Below, piece by piece: positions 38,219 through 48,586 of a DNA stretch of 64,000 nt. The DNA comes from Ustilago trichophora (Eukaryota > Basidiomycota > Ustilaginomycetes > Ustilaginales > Ustilaginaceae). The DNA is taken from NCBI GenBank assembly GCA_900323505.1, contig OOIN01000007.1:1-64000 (forward strand), in the 5' to 3' direction. The stretch's first letter is position 1; each line of letters begins with the position of its first letter. Both the position numbers and the translations under genes were made by a program. The notes under the pieces are model-generated. The model was not told where the DNA came from. It made no database searches and saw nothing but the letters and a program-made list of their open reading frames with translations.

Positions 38219-39680
38219 ATGCCAGCCCATCCTCATCTTGGCTACATCAATCCAGGTCAGCATTTGCCCGCGTGCATGATAGCCGCTGACCACTTTCGAC
38301 TGACATGTGCGGTTGCTATTGCTCTTTGAATGCCGGTAAATAGTTGTTGGCCACGACTTTGCCGACCCTGGCGTCTTCTTTGATCGCCAAACCCAGACAT
38401 GGTACGCTTTCGGCACCAACGGCAACGGCAAGAACATCCAGTGCTCCTACACCAAGGACTTTTGCTCGTGGTCCCACCATGATCAGGACTGTCTTCCTGG
38501 TCCTCTTCCACCTTACCAATCCGGTGCACCAGTGAGTAGGCATGCAGCAGCCCCAACAAGCTTGTAACGTCCCATAATTGACCTCTCTCTGCGATTCTTC
38601 GTGACACGGCAGGGCTTCCTTTGGGCACCTGAGGTGATCGAAGCTCCACAAGGCCGCGGCGGCTACCTCATGTACGTCTCGTGTCAAGACGCCATTCACA
38701 GGAAGCAGTGCATCGGCGTTGCCTACTCGGACCGAGATCCGAAGGGACCTTACCGATGGATCACTGACCGTCCACTCATTTCGAGAGTATGTTGCAGATA
38801 CATGTTGCTGTCTGGCGAGTCGACAATGTTGTACTGACCGAACCGGCCGTTTGCGTCCTGCTGTTGCATAGGGCGAGACTGGAGGCACCCTCGACCCACA
38901 GCCCTTCCAAGACCCTGCCAGCGGTAAGCGCTACCTAGTTTACAAAGTAGGTCTCTCTCATGCTCAGCTACTTCCAGACGCAAAATGTTTACCTTCTTCT
39001 TCCTCTTGGATTTCCTCTTCTCCTCCAAGTCGGACTGGGACCGCATGTACACCGAGCACCCACAACTGTGGCTCTCCGAGCTCTCGCCCGATGGTCTGTC
39101 CCTTGTCGGCGACATGCATCCACTTCAAGGGCCTAAGCATGGGTATCAATGCGGCCTCCTCGAGGCGCCCTATCTCTTCCACCATGCGCCGAGCAATGCC
39201 TACATCCTCTTCTTCTCCTCGGGCACCTTCACCAACGGCACCTATGCCACATCCTACTCGATCTCGCACAACGGCATTTTCGGACCTTACCATTGCCCGC
39301 CCAAGCCACTTCTCGAGACAGATCGTCTACGCAGCGTCATGGGACCCGGCGGCGCCTGTGTGATACGAGGCGTCGAAAACGAACACTTTATCGTCTTTCA
39401 CGCGCTCGAGAGGGAAGAAGGCAACCGAAGGATGTGTGTCCAGCGCATCTGCTTCGAAAGCGACGGAACTCCCTACCTCTCATCAAGACCCAACTGTGGA
39501 AAGAGACTGCGATTGGGCGCCGAGCATGAAGACGATCTGCAGCACTTTGGCAATCAGCCAGCTCAGCCAGCACCAGTCCCTGTAGAAGGGGACGGCCACG
39601 TCAAAGGAGGCTCCAAAATGTCCAAACTGTTGCGCAAAGTCAAGAACAAGCTTGACTCGGATTCCTCCAATTCCGACTAG
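38219..39680 (+). CDS. Glycoside hydrolase family 43 protein
   Basis: Five exons inferred: 38219-38255, 38344-38531, 38613-38786, 38872-38946 and 39030-39680, all with GT-AG borders and closing in frame to 374 aa. The five-bladed propeller marks of GH43 are present: the catalytic base Asp in HDFADPGVFF, the modulator Asp in LDPQPFQDPASGKRYL, and the acid Glu in LWAPEV. GH43 enzymes are mainly beta-xylosidases, alpha-L-arabinofuranosidases and arabinanases acting on plant hemicellulose. There is no signal peptide at the chosen Met (PAHPHLGYINPVV), so this member may be intracellular or leave by another route. The last 60 residues (rich in Pro, Lys, Ser, Asp) lie outside the propeller. It converges on the DGK1 gene. 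Confidence 0.85.
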
Positions 39681-39963
39681 CTCATCACGACTCGTTTTTT
39701 GCCTGTATACTATGCCCACATCACAGAATCATACGCGACGTTGTACAAAGTGCTTTCTATTGTTCTCGTATCGTGCGAACATGGAGTGGGTATCACCTGC
39801 CAAGACCGTATTTACATTGCCACATGGCGCGTGGTGTGGGCTGTTTGGCTAAGGTCAGAGATCTCCACGTTCCTGACTCTTGTTGTATGGAATGAACTCC
39901 TAAGTGAATTGCATGCTTCCCACCTGTATTTTCATTTAGGATTCTATCGCTGGGCTGTCCAAA

Positions 39964-41310
39964 TCAGGAAAACCACCTCTGCCATGCCGAAGCGAGACGA
40001 CCCCACGAGTAGAGGAATGTCCAGATACCAGTTGCCGAAAGGATGGGAAGGGAAAGGTTGTCGTCCACACCTCCGAGCTCGAGTCCTTCGGCAACGCCGG
40101 CGACGATGCCAGATCCAAGGCTGAGGAGCCACCACGGCATGCCTGGAACGTCACTGTGAAGGGGCAAAGCATCGGTGCCGAGCTTGCCCTTGGCGATGCT
40201 GTCCGATCCCAGATATTGAGCCGAGAGACCCGAAGCTCCAGGCAGGAGACCGGCGCCACTCTGGCCTCGGAAGCCGACCGAGAGACCCTGCCAGCCCGTA
40301 CCTGTAGCACCAGCAACGCGGTCAGTGCCAAAGATAGCTGGGTGAGCGTAGCCCGAGCCTGACCATGAGATGCCATTGGTCCGCACGCCAGCAGAGGCAA
40401 TTGAGGTGCACCAAAAGAGGTACGAGGTGAGTGCACCACTGATAATAGCTGCAAGGAAGCCGGCAGTGGACTTGCGTCGAGCGAAGGGCGGCGACGGGAG
40501 AGGCGGAGTGTATCGGCCCAAGGCCCTTCCAAAAGTGGAGGCGCAAGTGTCGCACCACGAGAGGATCATGATTGAAACACAGGCAATGTCCTCTGGGAAG
40601 AAGTGGAGCGAAGTGATGACACCTACGAGGTACCACACGACACCGTTGACCTTGTCCTTTTCGGACTCGCGCATGAGGAAGCCGAGCACCCTCTCGTAGA
40701 TTTTTTCAAAATCATCGTTATTGAGGCGGATCACATCGGCCGTGACGACAATGCCGAGGAAGTAGGAGAGGTTGCGCACGATGATGTTGAGATCAGTGCC
40801 AGAGAGGTAGAGGTGAAGTACCATGAATCCGATTGAGCTGTGGAAGATCTTGCGTGGAATCTCCCAGCTCTTCTTACTTGCGGGCACAACATGACCATTA
40901 GATTGGGTATTGGAGACGGAATCGCTTGAAGCACGCTTAACAGCCTGAGGTCGGCGTCGTAGAGTCGAAGCATCGCCATGGCCACCCGTCTTGTTAGAAG
41001 CCTTGGCGGACATTTCGGTGGCAGCTGCTGTGTCTTGTACAGGCGTCGTGAGGCTGGTGGGATCGGTCCGCAGGACAGAGCTTCTTTCGAGCATCTCACG
41101 ATCAAAGTCGGACTCGGCTCGTGAGAGTGCTCTTAGCACAGCGGCGCCCTTTTGCAGCGAGGAGGAACGCTGGCGTGTAACCGTCTTGCGGGTGGGGGGA
41201 GGGGCGTTGCCGTTTTGCGATGTTGCGGTGGTGGAGGAAGGAAGGTCGAGGGGAGGAGGTGAAGAACGTGGCGAATCGGCGAGCACCTTTGCGGAAGATT
41301 GGGACGACAT
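39964..41310 (-). CDS. DGK1: CTP-dependent diacylglycerol kinase
   Basis: 448 aa from the Met at 41310; the open frame extends upstream but that part is not family-like. After a Ser/Thr/Arg-rich N-terminal tail of about 150 residues comes the Dgk1 core: WEIPRKIFHSSIGFM, a run of hydrophobic segments, and SWCDTCASTFGRALGRYTPPLP, the CTP-transferase-like signature. Yeast Dgk1 is 290 aa; the extra length is the N-terminal tail and a Gly/Ser-rich loop of about 80 residues before the last membrane segments. The enzyme uses CTP to phosphorylate diacylglycerol to phosphatidate in the ER/nuclear membrane, opposing the Pah1 lipin. Its 3' end faces the GH43 gene 283 bp away. Confidence 0.9.
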   Translation of the reverse strand: MSSQSSAKVLADSPRSSPPPLDLPSSTTATSQNGNAPPPTRKTVTRQRSSSLQKGAAVLRALSRAESDFDREMLERSSVLRTDPTSLTTPVQDTAAATEMSAKASNKTGGHGDASTLRRRPQAVKRASSDSVSNTQSNGHVVPASKKSWEIPRKIFHSSIGFMVLHLYLSGTDLNIIVRNLSYFLGIVVTADVIRLNNDDFEKIYERVLGFLMRESEKDKVNGVVWYLVGVITSLHFFPEDIACVSIMILSWCDTCASTFGRALGRYTPPLPSPPFARRKSTAGFLAAIISGALTSYLFWCTSIASAGVRTNGISWSGSGYAHPAIFGTDRVAGATGTGWQGLSVGFRGQSGAGLLPGASGLSAQYLGSDSIAKGKLGTDALPLHSDVPGMPWWLLSLGSGIVAGVAEGLELGGVDDNLSLPILSATGIWTFLYSWGRLASAWQRWFS

Positions 41311-41859
41311 TTTTTTTTCTTCCCCTTGAATGACTGGCCTGCGGCTGCTGAGCGAAATGTTTGATGTCTGCACGAAAACGCACCAACAAAGGTGGAAGGG
41401 TGCAATTCGGATCGGATGTGTGTGTGGCCGGTCGGCGACGTAGGGATGCGGGTAGAAGAATTCCGTATGCAGTGCGTCTTGTGCGTTTGTCGATGGAATA
41501 ACAACTGAACATAGAAAGGATGCGTAGATGAAGGTGAAATGCAAAGGTGCATGGATGCTGCTGAATCCAAGATGATGGCCAACCTATCAGATCGTGTCTG
41601 TTGTTCAAGCTACTGAGGGCACACGCACGCTCCATCTCCGCCTGTTCGTCACACGCAAGTTGCACGCAAATCGCACGCAAATCGCACTTTTGATCAGGTT
41701 TCGGTTGAGTTCAGACGGCACAGAGATCACGATCCTGGCTGTGCATGATGCGAACCTTTCGAAAAATAAACACAAATTGTACGTGTCGTTGCCAAATAAA
41801 CTGGAAAGTGAGGATTGAGTGTATATATATGCAGCTGTGAACCTGTTTTAACATCAAGG
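41311..41859. other. Intergenic between DGK1 and the tRNA gene
   Basis: Upstream region of DGK1 and 5' flank of the tRNA. A TATATATA tract lies at 41822-41830, about 30-40 bp before the tRNA, and could place the Pol III start. No coding gene seen. Confidence 0.5.
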
Positions 41860-41972
41860 AGCTTCTTAGCGCAGTAGGTAGCGCGTTGGGCTCATACCTC
41901 GATATGACATTTACCTTTCCACCGCAAGGTGGTGCAACCCAAAGGTCGTCGGATCGAAACCGACAGAAGCTA
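41860..41972 (+). tRNA. tRNA-Met (CAT), initiator-like, with 40-nt intron
   Basis: All arms fold: acceptor AGCTTCT/AGAAGCT with A1:T72, D arm GCGC/GCGC, anticodon stem TTGGG/CCCAA around CTCATAA, T arm GTCGG/CCGAC. A 40-nt intron (41897-41936) lies one base 3' of the anticodon, the usual tRNA intron site. A1:T72, three G:C pairs under the anticodon loop, and a T loop reading ATCGAAA (A54, A60) are marks of eukaryotic initiator tRNA. The D loop AGTAGGTA resembles elongators, so the class is not certain. CCA is not encoded. Confidence 0.88.
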
Positions 41973-41973
41973 C

Positions 41974-41980
41974 TTTTTTT
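41974..41980 (+). terminator. RNA polymerase III T-run terminator
   Basis: Seven T in a row start one base after the tRNA 3' end, a normal Pol III stop. Confidence 0.85.
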
Positions 41981-42298
41981 GCTATCCCTTTCTTTTCCTT
42001 TTTTCCAACGCTTCTGCTCGGTCCTCATCCTATTTTTGACCCATCGTATCACTGCTTTTTTTTTCTGTGCTGTTGATGCAGTTGCTGTATAGCCTTACAA
42101 GCCGAAGAACTGACGGTGTAACACGGCATTTCATTTACGTGGATCGCCCCAACTTGCTCAAAGCAGGGTCAAGCTCGAGTCATCTCGACACACTCTTTCA
42201 GCTTAACAAACTCAGACTTCCTTGCACAGACACCGAAGCGAATATCGACTGACAGCGGAAACCTTTATTGCAGCACAAAGACAGATACTTTATCACGA
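41981..42298. other. Intergenic between tRNA and HOM2
   Basis: 3' flank of HOM2 (minus strand). T-rich stretches near 41985-42065; nothing else recognised. Confidence 0.5.
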
Positions 42299-43399
42299 TC
42301 AAGAGAGATAGCCCTTGGCAAGAGCAATCTCTGCGTTCATCACCGAACTCGTAGCAGCGCCGATCATGACATTGTTCGAGAGGACGACAAACTTGATGTC
42401 AAACACGGGGCATTCTCGCACCCTGCCGACATTGACACCGGCACCGTTCTGCCAGTCACGGTCAAGACGGGGTTGTGGACGGTCCTGTTCCTGGTGCAAT
42501 GTGATGGCCTGTGCAGGAGCCGAGTGAACGCCAATCTTTTGCGCTTCCGTAGTAAACTCCTCAAAGCACTTCTTGACCTCTTCGACCGAGGGAGCGGGGC
42601 GGTTCTTGAATGAGACGGAAACGCACTCCATGTGACCATCAATGACGGGAACACGATTGCAGTGCGCCGAGATCTTGAGAGGGTCCTGCTCGTGGTAGTC
42701 GAAAGCTGTCTTGTCCGACTTGATGCCACCAAGGATCTTGGCCGTTTCCCACTCAATCTTCTCCTCTTCGCCGCTGATGAAAGGGACGACATTGTCCAAG
42801 ATGTCGAGCGATGACACTCCGGGGTAGCCTGCACCCGAGATAGCCTGCATCGTGTTGACTAGGATTTTGTCCAATGGTCCGAACTTTTCTTCGAGGGCTT
42901 TGAGCGGTACGACGATGCCCGTGGTCGAGCAATTGGCGTTGGTGACGATGAATCCCGACTTGGTGCCCACCTGCTGCTTCTGGTAGGGCAAGATCTCCAT
43001 GTGTTCCGGATTGACCAGCGGCACCACCAATGGGCAGAGTGGGTCAGTACGGTAGTTCTTGGCGTTCGAAAACACCCTCAGCTCGGCCTTGCGGAAAGCA
43101 TCCTCGACTGGACCGGCCGGTCCAGAGTCGAGGCCCGAGAAGACAACCTGGCACTCTGCAAAGTGCTCGGGCTTGCACTCAAAGACCTGCATCTCTGCAA
43201 CATTGCTGGGAACTCGACGAATCTGCTTCCACCTTCCCTCTACGGCTTTGGCATACTTCTTGCCCGCCGACGAAGACGATGCACCCAAAGCAGCCAATTC
43301 GAATTGTGGATGGTCGGCCAGCTGGAGGATGAATCGCTGACCGACGGTACCAGTGGCGCCGAGCAAGCCGACCTTGAGCTTTTGCGAAGGTGAAGACAT
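42299..43399 (-). CDS. HOM2: Aspartate-semialdehyde dehydrogenase
   Basis: 366 aa, the same length as the yeast enzyme (365), single exon. N-terminal NADP loop GLLGATGTVGQRF (11-23), catalytic Cys in NANCSTTG, substrate and His region in SAHCNRVPV, and the C-terminal NNVMIGAA block. It reduces beta-aspartyl phosphate to aspartate semialdehyde, the shared step towards threonine, methionine and isoleucine in the cytosol. The start is set by the conserved N-terminal NADP loop immediately after the Met. No anomaly seen. Confidence 0.97.
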   Translation of the reverse strand: MSSPSQKLKVGLLGATGTVGQRFILQLADHPQFELAALGASSSSAGKKYAKAVEGRWKQIRRVPSNVAEMQVFECKPEHFAECQVVFSGLDSGPAGPVEDAFRKAELRVFSNAKNYRTDPLCPLVVPLVNPEHMEILPYQKQQVGTKSGFIVTNANCSTTGIVVPLKALEEKFGPLDKILVNTMQAISGAGYPGVSSLDILDNVVPFISGEEEKIEWETAKILGGIKSDKTAFDYHEQDPLKISAHCNRVPVIDGHMECVSVSFKNRPAPSVEEVKKCFEEFTTEAQKIGVHSAPAQAITLHQEQDRPQPRLDRDWQNGAGVNVGRVRECPVFDIKFVVLSNNVMIGAATSSVMNAEIALAKGYLS

Positions 43400-43872
43400 T
43401 GTGATTTGAAGGTGGATTGCGAGATGCGCGTGTGTGCGTCCGCAATCGAACTTGTGTTGGGTGTATATGGTGTTGTGGCGAAAGAAAGATCAGATCTTAT
43501 CAGGGTGGAGTTCCGAGTTCAAATGCTAGCAGCCTTGCCGAGGCAGCAGAGCAGTCTTGAGCATAATTCCGCCGTTCCCTCACCGCATGCACCTCGCGCT
43601 CGCTCTCACCTTTCTTCCAATCCGTGCGTCGAGTCACTTTTGGCCCCCAAACCTGAGATGTAACATTCCCGGATTAATTTTCTTGCAACGAGGGGGCGTT
43701 TGGATCAAATTCAAGAAGAATGCACAAATGCATGTACAGGAGACGGCAGAACATTCTCGATTCTCGCCCAGATCGAAAATGGCGATACAAATACAATGTC
43801 GACTGTGGAGTGTGTGGAATTGATCAAGCAGGAGCAGCCATGGCATGCGGTGTTGTATAAGCGAAGTTGCTG
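43400..43872. other. Intergenic between HIR1 and HOM2
   Basis: Upstream region of HOM2 and 3' flank of HIR1. No gene or repeat recognised. Confidence 0.5.
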
Positions 43873-46800
43873 TCAAGCCTTCATGTTGGCCAGAATCTCT
43901 TGGTAAGGCTGCACCAACGACGTGAGGTTGCGCGGTCTCGCAAGGATCTGCAGCACTTGGCTGCACAAGTGCCTTTTCTCAAATCCTAGAATCATTGGCT
44001 CCCACGCTTGCTCTTGATCCTTCTCTGGCTTGTAGTAGATCGGACCGATCAACGATTTGATCAGGTCTTCCGCCTGGTTCTTGATGCCCTCCTCCGCGAT
44101 GCGCTTGGCATAGGCCATCAAGTAGTTTTTGTACTCGTTGGCACTGTCGAGGATGGTCGCAGCTAGCATCCTCGCTTCCAGATGACGCAGCGTCACGGCG
44201 ATGACAAAGTCCGACTTTTTGTCTTCCGGTACGCTCATCTCGACCGGCGGCGTTTCGTCGTCGTCCGACTCTTCTTGCGCGCCCACCTGGTTATCGCCAT
44301 GCACGCGGCGGACGTACATCGTGTTGATCTCGGCTTCGATCGCGCGCACAGGGTCACGGATTGAAGCTTCGCTTCCGCGACTACGTGTGCGTCCATCCCA
44401 TGCTTCCGAGTGCTCCGCCCACCACCCATCGCTGATACAGACCCAGCCGAGCTTGTTGTCGTCGAACGTGTAGGCCTTTTCGGTGTGGAGGACGACGATA
44501 GGTGCGCCATTGGCGTGGACTGCCATGGAGAAGAGATTCTCAGGGTCACCCAACAGATTGAGCACTGAGACTGGGCGGTGAATCTCGCGATCTGTGCGAA
44601 TGTTCCATCGGTACATGAGCCCCGAGACAGTAACGGCCATCAAGATGACACCGTTGCTCTCCAATCGGTAGCACGCCGAGTCTAGAAGCAAGTTGCCAAT
44701 CCTTCGACCTCTTGCCGAGTAGATGAGTACGGTGGAATCTTCCAGTGCCACTGCGGAAAAGAAGGACGATGTCGTGGCGAGGGTGGCAGCTGTCGGGCTA
44801 AAGTCGATCCAGAGCACGCGATCCTTGTCAGAAGGGTCCAGCCTTGCAATCTCGGTCGGTCTCGACTCGTCAAAGTTGCGGATCTCGATCGATATTCCGT
44901 CTTCGTCACGACGGTAGATGCTCGACGTCTCGGGCACGACGAGATGGACGCCCTTACGCACGCCATTCTCAACGATGCCGCTTGCTCCTGCCAATGCCTC
45001 CCTGAGGACCTTCTTCGGACCTGGTGGGTCACGAGGAGTCTCGCCTCCAAGCGTTCGACCAATGTCTGCCCTTGTCTTGCCCTTCTGCAGCTTGCCGATG
45101 GGCTCGATATCCTCTGAGTCGGTCTCGACTTCTTCGGCTTTGCGCTTCTTGCCTCGCATGAAGCGTTGTTGAAACTCGGTCCAGAATTGCATCATGTCCT
45201 CGGGACTGGCCCCTTCAGGCATGATACCAAAGGGCAGACCCACCGGGACGTAGGGCATCATGGATACAGCAGCCCCCGCCGGTATAGCCAGTGCAGGCGT
45301 CGAGGCGGGGACAGTCGCGGCAGCACCGTGGAAGCTTCCGTTGGCTATGTTTGTGTGGATGCCGTTGACATTTTGGCCAGCCCCGAAGCCGTCCGTGGTG
45401 GTTCCTCCGACAGCCTCACGCATGGCGGGAAGCTGATGGTGCTGGATGGCCGGCCTCGAACCATGTGATGACGATGTTGTTGCTGGCTCGGGAGCATAGT
45501 GCGCAGCGGGTGCGGGTGCAGGAGCGAGATCGTCGCCGATGAGTGTAGGTCGAATTCGACGCTTGCCGTCCTTCGTAATGGTGATGGTCTGCTGAAGACG
45601 TTCAGGCTTGGTGGCTGCGGGACGAACAGGAGCCACGCTGCCAGCGACAGGCACAGGCGCTACTGACAGTCGTGCTGCCTGCGGTTGGCCAGCCTTGCGT
45701 GGCTGAAGCACGTTGGGGCGATCGGAAGTGCCGACGGTCAAAGCGGCGTTGGAGTTTGCGAGGGCATTTCGGATGCGCTTGACACCATGCTTGGCTCTGG
45801 ATTGCTCGAGTCGGTCAGCGCTCAGAGCATCCGAGATAAGTTCGGGACACAATTGGAATACAGCAACCGTTCCGTCCGAAGAGCAACCGTAGAGGGTGTA
45901 GCCATCGGCTGACCAAGAGAGATCCATGACCTGACGTTCAAATACATCCCTAGCCACGAGCACCGGCGATTCGAGACCAGTCACCCAGATAGAGACGGAC
46001 TGATCGAGGGAGCCAAGGGCGACTACGCAGGAATGTGTGCCGCCGTCGAAACCAACAAAGATCTTGGGGCTGAAGGCGGTGACCACGACGGCGTTTTCGT
46101 GTCCGACAAAGAAGATGTCGCCGACCCAGACGTTTCTCTTGGAGACGCTGGCAACAAAGACGGGACCGCTCATGGCATTAGCGCAGAGGAGCAAGCTGCC
46201 ATCGGGGGACCAACTTGGACGGCGGAAAAAGGCTGTCGAGGGGCTGGTGAGGAAAGGATCCGTGATGGACTGCTCGAGCCCCCAGTCGGATGTGCGCCAA
46301 ACTTTGACCGTCTTGTCGTCGGAGGCCGTGGCAAGATACTGGCCGAGTGGATCGAAAACCACACCTTTGACGAAACCCTGGTGAGCGTCGATGGTGCGAA
46401 GTCGCTCAAACGTGGCACCGGACCAGATGAAGACCTTGGAATCAAGACCAACGGTGGCGATGAATTCGTCATCTTCGGCCCATGCCAAGTCTACGACATC
46501 GGATTCGTGCCCTGCTAAACGACGATATGGCCTCCAGCTCTCGATGTTGACTTCGCTGGATCCGAAACTGCCTCCGCCCATGCCGCTTGGGTCGAGATCC
46601 CAGATGAGAGCCACCGTGTCATCGGAACCAGAGGCGAGGAAACGGCCCGAATTGGCCCATCTTACCACAAGGACGCTACCCGTATGCCTTGAGAGTGTGG
46701 ATAGGAGTCGATGAGCGTTGCTGTCTTTCTCATGCGTTTCGTTGAGGATAGCGGCGGTGGACCAGATTCGGATCTTGGTGTCGAGACCAGCCGTGGCTAG

Positions 46801-46899
46801 TCGGCTTGAGTCGGGATGAACGGCGACGCTGAATATGGTGGACTTTCCCTTCTTTTCTTCGTTGTGGTGAGTGACCCAATCAGGGAGAATGATCGACAT
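43873..46899 (-). CDS. HIR1: HIR1/HIRA histone chaperone subunit
   Basis: 1008 aa, single exon. Starts with the Hir1 signature IILPDWVTHHN and a seven-blade WD40 propeller (about 1-390, repeats such as TAGLDTKIRIW, ASGSDDTVALIW, TASDDKTVKVW). The B-domain motif ITITKDGKRRIRPTLI lies at about 433-448 and is the known contact for Asf1. The C-terminal HIRA domain covers about 720-960. With Hir2, Hir3 and Hpc2 it deposits H3-H4 outside S phase and represses histone genes. Longer than yeast Hir1 (840 aa) mainly through an Ala/Pro-rich linker at 450-590. Confidence 0.95.
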   Translation of the reverse strand: MSIILPDWVTHHNEEKKGKSTIFSVAVHPDSSRLATAGLDTKIRIWSTAAILNETHEKDSNAHRLLSTLSRHTGSVLVVRWANSGRFLASGSDDTVALIWDLDPSGMGGGSFGSSEVNIESWRPYRRLAGHESDVVDLAWAEDDEFIATVGLDSKVFIWSGATFERLRTIDAHQGFVKGVVFDPLGQYLATASDDKTVKVWRTSDWGLEQSITDPFLTSPSTAFFRRPSWSPDGSLLLCANAMSGPVFVASVSKRNVWVGDIFFVGHENAVVVTAFSPKIFVGFDGGTHSCVVALGSLDQSVSIWVTGLESPVLVARDVFERQVMDLSWSADGYTLYGCSSDGTVAVFQLCPELISDALSADRLEQSRAKHGVKRIRNALANSNAALTVGTSDRPNVLQPRKAGQPQAARLSVAPVPVAGSVAPVRPAATKPERLQQTITITKDGKRRIRPTLIGDDLAPAPAPAAHYAPEPATTSSSHGSRPAIQHHQLPAMREAVGGTTTDGFGAGQNVNGIHTNIANGSFHGAAATVPASTPALAIPAGAAVSMMPYVPVGLPFGIMPEGASPEDMMQFWTEFQQRFMRGKKRKAEEVETDSEDIEPIGKLQKGKTRADIGRTLGGETPRDPPGPKKVLREALAGASGIVENGVRKGVHLVVPETSSIYRRDEDGISIEIRNFDESRPTEIARLDPSDKDRVLWIDFSPTAATLATTSSFFSAVALEDSTVLIYSARGRRIGNLLLDSACYRLESNGVILMAVTVSGLMYRWNIRTDREIHRPVSVLNLLGDPENLFSMAVHANGAPIVVLHTEKAYTFDDNKLGWVCISDGWWAEHSEAWDGRTRSRGSEASIRDPVRAIEAEINTMYVRRVHGDNQVGAQEESDDDETPPVEMSVPEDKKSDFVIAVTLRHLEARMLAATILDSANEYKNYLMAYAKRIAEEGIKNQAEDLIKSLIGPIYYKPEKDQEQAWEPMILGFEKRHLCSQVLQILARPRNLTSLVQPYQEILANMKA

Positions 46900-48009
46900 G
46901 GCTGCTGTTGCTGCTTGGACAGCAGCCGAAAGCCGGGGTACTGGAGCGAGCCAATCAGCTCGTCAGGTGATGTTGCAAGGGGCGAGTGAGGGTAATGAAT
47001 GTGAATGCGTTTTCAGGATATCCGGTCTGCCAATTCCATGTCCAAACCATGAAACTTGACAAGGATTGAATCAAAGGATGAAAAGACACGAGCTGAAAGG
47101 ACTGCTGGTGTTGACGAAGAAGCTTCCCGGTTTGGGGGTCGGCAATATAAGGTCTTGCGTGCGAGATGGCAACCGGGATGGAATGAGAGGGCGCTCAAAC
47201 AAAAGCGATGTTGAACCTAGTAGGATGGGAGGGTTGGTCTTGATGGTGACGATGGAATGAATGAAGTGAGTAGCGGAGAGTGGAGAAGCAGATAGCCGAC
47301 CGAAGCAAACCATCAACGCGACGAACAGGATGAACCATCACCCTTGCCGCATCCCTCTTTTTTTTTTTTTTGCTTTCTGTGTCTTGGATTCGATCCAGCA
47401 GAGGCTTCTGTAGATGCGGTCGTTTGCCGGCATGAAGGCTCAATTTCGTACTGTACACGGCTAGTTAAGTTACTGCGACTTTGTCACTCTTTCCTCTCTT
47501 TTCCTTTATCCGTGCAGTGTGCTGTTTGTGTGTCGTGCTTTGCCGCACCAAAATCCTAAAAAGCAACACAACGTGCCGACATTAGGGACCATGCAACGAC
47601 GCAACCACAATCGGTAAAGCATGGCAGTAATCAAGTTCAAGCTGGTTCCAGCATTAGATTGGCAACAGAACGTTCACAAGAGTCAATGAGCTTGCTGCAG
47701 CCTTATCTGGTGTGCCATGTGGTCAACACCAAGACTGGACAACAGCTCGCCATGTTGAAGATTCTCAAGAAGCAGGATCGCAAAGGTCGCGTTTTGGGAA
47801 GAAAGGGGCCGTGAGCCACGAGCCAGGGTGCTAACTGTTAGATTTATACAAAAGAATTTCCACACTCAGCACAGCATAGCACAGCAAATGCAGCAGCAAA
47901 AGGCGACACGCAGGGTCCTTCCTATCACCTCTGAAAGGCGAACGCGTCAAGGGTGGAGCAGAGATTTCGGTCAATTCGAAGGGCAGTTGAGCGAAGTCCA
48001 GAGAAGATG

Positions 48010-48037
<28 letters not shown>
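48010..48037. repeat. (CA)14 microsatellite
   Basis: Fourteen perfect CA units, about 550 bp upstream of the choline kinase start. Confidence 0.95.
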
Positions 48038-48040
<3 letters not shown>

Positions 48041-48211
48041 GTTAAAGCGAATTCCGAGAAATCTGACTTCTATGGCTTGGCGAGCGACGGTTGTGTGAGC
48101 TTTTCACAACTCTGTCATGGAGGAGAGACCAAATAAATTAGAGTCAAGTTGGGAGTTGTGCATTGGATGGAGCGATTCCACATTATTCCAGGTCACCCGC
48201 AATCCCCCTCT

Positions 48212-48226
48212 CCCCCCCCCCCCCCC
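48212..48226. repeat. C15 homopolymer
   Basis: Fifteen consecutive C, directly after a CCCCCTCT stretch; length may be unreliable in the assembly. Confidence 0.85.
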
Positions 48227-48586
48227 ACTCTTTTGCTTGACCTTTCACTTCGTACCACTCTTGTCCATCGAGCTCGAACAGAGTCATATTGATGCTCAAG
48301 ACTTGCCAAGCTTGGATCCAGCCTCACGCAGTTGACACAGTTGCAGTAATCTTGTTGGACCCGCTTTTCGAAGAGCTGAATCCTCGCAGCTTGTCCGACA
48401 ACGCTGGTCGATGCATCCGATCGCATAATAACTTCCGCACACTATCACTCAGCATGGTCAGCGCAATCTGAACAATTCCAACTTGCCTCATCACGTTGGC
48501 GATCCCGATTCTTGTCGCCGGTCCGAACCAACGAACAGGTCAGGTGACGCTCGGCCCATCCGAACCACTCCTGACATCGGATCGTC

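Larger units (their letters stand above)
46900..48586. other. 1.7-kb intergenic region between divergent genes
   Basis: Shared upstream region of HIR1 (minus) and the choline kinase (plus). Contains T12 or longer near 47359, a (CA)14 tract and a C15 run, and no recognisable gene. A short TACTGTACA palindrome lies near 47450. Confidence 0.55.

Noticed and set aside
41311..41544. N-terminal extension of DGK1 to 41544, which looks hydrophobic like a signal sequence
   Set aside because: It is not conserved in type, is followed by low-complexity sequence, and a good Met lies at 41310.
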